64,000 nt of DNA from Desulfurivibrionaceae bacterium (GTDB lineage: Bacteria; Desulfobacterota; Desulfobulbia; Desulfobulbales; VMSU01). Numbering within the stretch: the first letter of the stretch is position 1; every line of letters begins with the position of its first letter. The position numbers were made by a program, and so were the translations under genes. Positions 62,681-64,000 of the stretch are shown here, piece by piece. The stretch lies in contig JAQYVV010000005.1 of assembly GCA_030145275.1 (NCBI GenBank), positions 1-64,000 on the forward strand, written 5' to 3'. A model generated the notes under the pieces. The model saw nothing but the letters and a program-made list of their open reading frames with translations, was not told the origin of the DNA and did no database searches.

Positions 62681-62865
62681 CACTTTATATCAAAGTGGGT
62701 ATCCAGTTAGCTCAACTTGATTCAAAATTCTTAACAAATGGTGGTTATACCTCCTGGATTCCCGTTAAAAGCGTACGGGAATGACGACATAAAGGAGTTT
62801 TTCACATCTAGCACCGTCATCGGAGTCTGCGCTTATCTCCCGCATGTAGTTAGCGGGAATTATGG
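62681..62865. repeat. Family D left part with module, before the GIY-YIG gene
   Basis: From about 62727: GGATTCCCGTT...ACGGGAATGACG hairpin, GGAGTTTTTCAC, then a 17-bp module (62821-62837) directly 5' of a TCCCGC...GCGGGA hairpin. It is related to D1 in order but diverged. Confidence 0.6.
62821..62837 (+). repeat. 17-bp module 5' of a hairpin
   Basis: CGGAGTCTGCGCTTATC between GTCAT and TCCCGC; removal gives the common ATTCCCGC hairpin border. Confidence 0.8.
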
Positions 62866-63165
62866 GTGATAGGAATTAATAAGCAGCCCTCAGTATACAT
62901 ACTCGCAAGCAAAAGAAATGGTACCCTTTACGTGGGCGTTACTTCTAATCTCGTCAAAAGGATATGGGAACATAAAAACAATTTGGTAGAAGGATTCACC
63001 AAACGCTATGGAGTTCATCAACTGGTTTGGTATGAAATGCACGAGACCATGGAATCTGCAATTCAGCGGGAGAATAGATTGAAAGGGTGGACGCGAGCAT
63101 GGAAATTAAAATTGATTGAAAGCAGCAATCCTGATTGGCATGATTGGTACCTAACGATTGTCTGA
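62866..63165 (+). CDS. GIY-YIG endonuclease nested in a D-type repeat
   Basis: 99 residues, GTG start; no ribosome site is obvious, so the real start may be a few codons later. Motifs: VYILASKRNGTLYVGVT (GIY-YIG), LVKRIWEHKNN, GVHQLVWYE, the catalytic Glu region AIQRENRLKGW and KLKLIESSNPDW. It belongs to the short bacterial GIY-YIG family often annotated as uncharacterised. The gene sits between a D left part (62727-62865) and D2 with modules on both sides (62821, 63172). It may be an active nuclease coupled to the repeat, or a passenger. Confidence 0.85.
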   Translation: MIGINKQPSVYILASKRNGTLYVGVTSNLVKRIWEHKNNLVEGFTKRYGVHQLVWYEMHETMESAIQRENRLKGWTRAWKLKLIESSNPDWHDWYLTIV

Positions 63166-63171
63166 CTGGAT

Positions 63172-63188
63172 CGGAGTCTGTGCTTACC
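63172..63188 (+). repeat. 17-bp module after the GIY-YIG gene
   Basis: CGGAGTCTGTGCTTACC between GGAT and TCCGGC. D1 carries a module (49438) at the matching place. It starts 7 bp after the nuclease stop. Confidence 0.85.
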
Positions 63189-63298
63189 TCCGGCTAACAA
63201 CATGCCGGAATGACCGACTTACGAGGAGTTACGATCGTCATCCCCGAATGTCGTTATCGGGGATCCAGGAGTTTTACCATCACTTTTGGAGAAGTTAC
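63189..63298. repeat. Family D element, copy D2 (first module site empty)
   Basis: Reads in the reverse orientation of D1 and ends with ACTTTTGGAGAAGTTAC. It matches D1 from the terminus through both hairpins. D1's first module is absent. The other terminus is replaced by the GIY-YIG gene. Most of D2 is also the 3' end of tsaB. Confidence 0.8.
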
Positions 63299-64000
63299 AA
63301 GTTTTTTGGGTACCAAAATTTAGTTCGGCATCAGAGGCACGGACATACATGGGGGTGGCGGTTGCCGGATCAAGAAAATCACCTTGAGCGAATTTGTCTA
63401 AGGCAAGCAGGCCAACAGCGGCGGCACGGGCAAAATATAACCCCTGATAACAAAATTCGGCCAAATCCCCCAAATTTTCAGCAATGATTGTTTTATAAAC
63501 AGAAATTCCATCGCCTATAAAAAAGGTTGGTTCACTGATCAGTTCTGCAAGAGCTTCAGGAGAAACGGCTCGGTATTCGCACAGTCGGAGAAGTTTACCT
63601 TCTGCATCATATTTGTACAGGGATGTATAAACCTCACCTTTTCTGGCATCCAATATAGGACAAATCTGTTTTTCTGTTCGCGGCAATTGATGGGCCAGAG
63701 CATCGAGAGTTGCCACACCGATTATCTTTTTCCCAAAAGCCATGGCGAGCCCTTTCACTGTCCCTAAGGCTATACGTAGTCCCGTGAAACTTCCGGGGCC
63801 CAGGCTTACCGCAATCGCCTCAATAGCATCCCATTGCAGACCTGATTCCAAAAGAGCCGTATCAATTTGCTGGATAAGCCTTTTTGAGTGGGTCCGCTTT
63901 GAATACAACGATTGTTCGTATATGCAGAGATCTCGGCAAACCAGAGCAATGCTGCCACACATGCTGGAAAGTTCAAGAGCCAGAATAATTGGCGGTTTTA
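63219..64000 (-). CDS. tsaB: tRNA threonylcarbamoyladenosine protein TsaB (5' edge partial)
   Basis: The frame is open to the right edge and reads PPIILALELSSMCGSIALV, the usual TsaB N-terminus, so its start is at or just beyond the edge. GPGSFTGLRIALGTVKGLA and IDARKGEVY-type motifs (PILDARKGEVYTSLY) follow. TsaB works with TsaD and TsaE in t6A synthesis. The last 26 or so residues (CNFSKSDGKTPG...GDDDRNSS) are encoded by repeat D2, so the native C-terminus near YVRASDAEL has been extended by the repeat. Confidence 0.92.
   Translation of the reverse strand, partial: KPPIILALELSSMCGSIALVCRDLCIYEQSLYSKRTHSKRLIQQIDTALLESGLQWDAIEAIAVSLGPGSFTGLRIALGTVKGLAMAFGKKIIGVATLDALAHQLPRTEKQICPILDARKGEVYTSLYKYDAEGKLLRLCEYRAVSPEALAELISEPTFFIGDGISVYKTIIAENLGDLAEFCYQGLYFARAAAVGLLALDKFAQGDFLDPATATPMYVRASDAELNFGTQKTCNFSKSDGKTPGSPITTFGDDDRNSS

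Noticed and set aside
63158-63487. 109-codon frame on the plus strand over tsaB and repeat D2
   Set aside because: Antisense to the conserved tsaB frame and starts in repeat DNA.

Overview
The window looks like a chromosomal segment of an anaerobic, low-to-medium GC Gram-negative bacterium. Desulfobacterota (perhaps Desulfobulbales) is my best guess. The reasons are a cytoplasmic sulfhydrogenase-type [NiFe] hydrogenase, a selenocysteine-containing SelD, many two-component and chemosensory proteins, a stand-alone IMP cyclohydrolase and an FNR-like site. The taxonomic call is inference. No rRNA, tRNA or CRISPR array was recognised.

Layout. 1-3706: two sensor kinases (the first cut by the left edge). 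3925-8013: four-gene group 3b-type hydrogenase, hydB-hydG-hydD-hydA. 8409-12152 (minus): REC-kinase, CheA-like kinase and a receiver protein. 12831-24906: chemosensory cluster without flagellar genes (soluble zinc-binding chemoreceptor, triple CheW, CheB, HEAT protein, CheR, CheY, STAS, 1000-residue CheA, second receiver), probably serving a non-flagellar output. 24941-36130: small proteins, cupins, a HelD-like ATPase, a flavodoxin-like protein and a large AsmA-like protein. 36476-43642: RecD2 helicase, RNA methyltransferase, TauE-like transporter, selenoprotein SelD, GIY-YIG protein, ArfB, cold-shock protein. 44139-49096: dead serine-recombinase-like protein, response regulator, DUF4912 plus GH57 glucan enzyme, PilZ, S4 protein. 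49571-55016: IMP cyclohydrolase, PurN, PyrR, a kinase and a U32 protein. 55301-64000: small membrane and zinc proteins, an HD-GYP phosphodiesterase, an HrpA-type helicase, a GIY-YIG nuclease inside a repeat, and TsaB (cut by the right edge).

The most unusual content is between the genes. At least seven families of inverted-repeat elements (called A to G here) fill the intergenic spaces. Family B is a clear MITE: termini GTAACTRTTCAG and 8-bp target duplications, perfect at two copies (20788, 30846) and well supported at others. Most families carry a 17-bp module, CGGAGTCTNCGCTTACC or its CGAAGTCT...CGCTTATC variant, with longer forms of 23, 25 and 27 bp in which only the centre is expanded. 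Several pairs of filled and empty copies inside this one window show the module as a precise insertion of 16-27 bp with no target duplication. It occurs about 25 times, once as a four-unit tandem array. I know of no described element of this kind. It is the best candidate here for a new mobile or recombinational system.

Many elements sit exactly on stop codons. Their GTAA-type termini supply the new stop, so the gene product changes by no or few residues. In one case (TsaB) an element adds about 26 residues to the protein.
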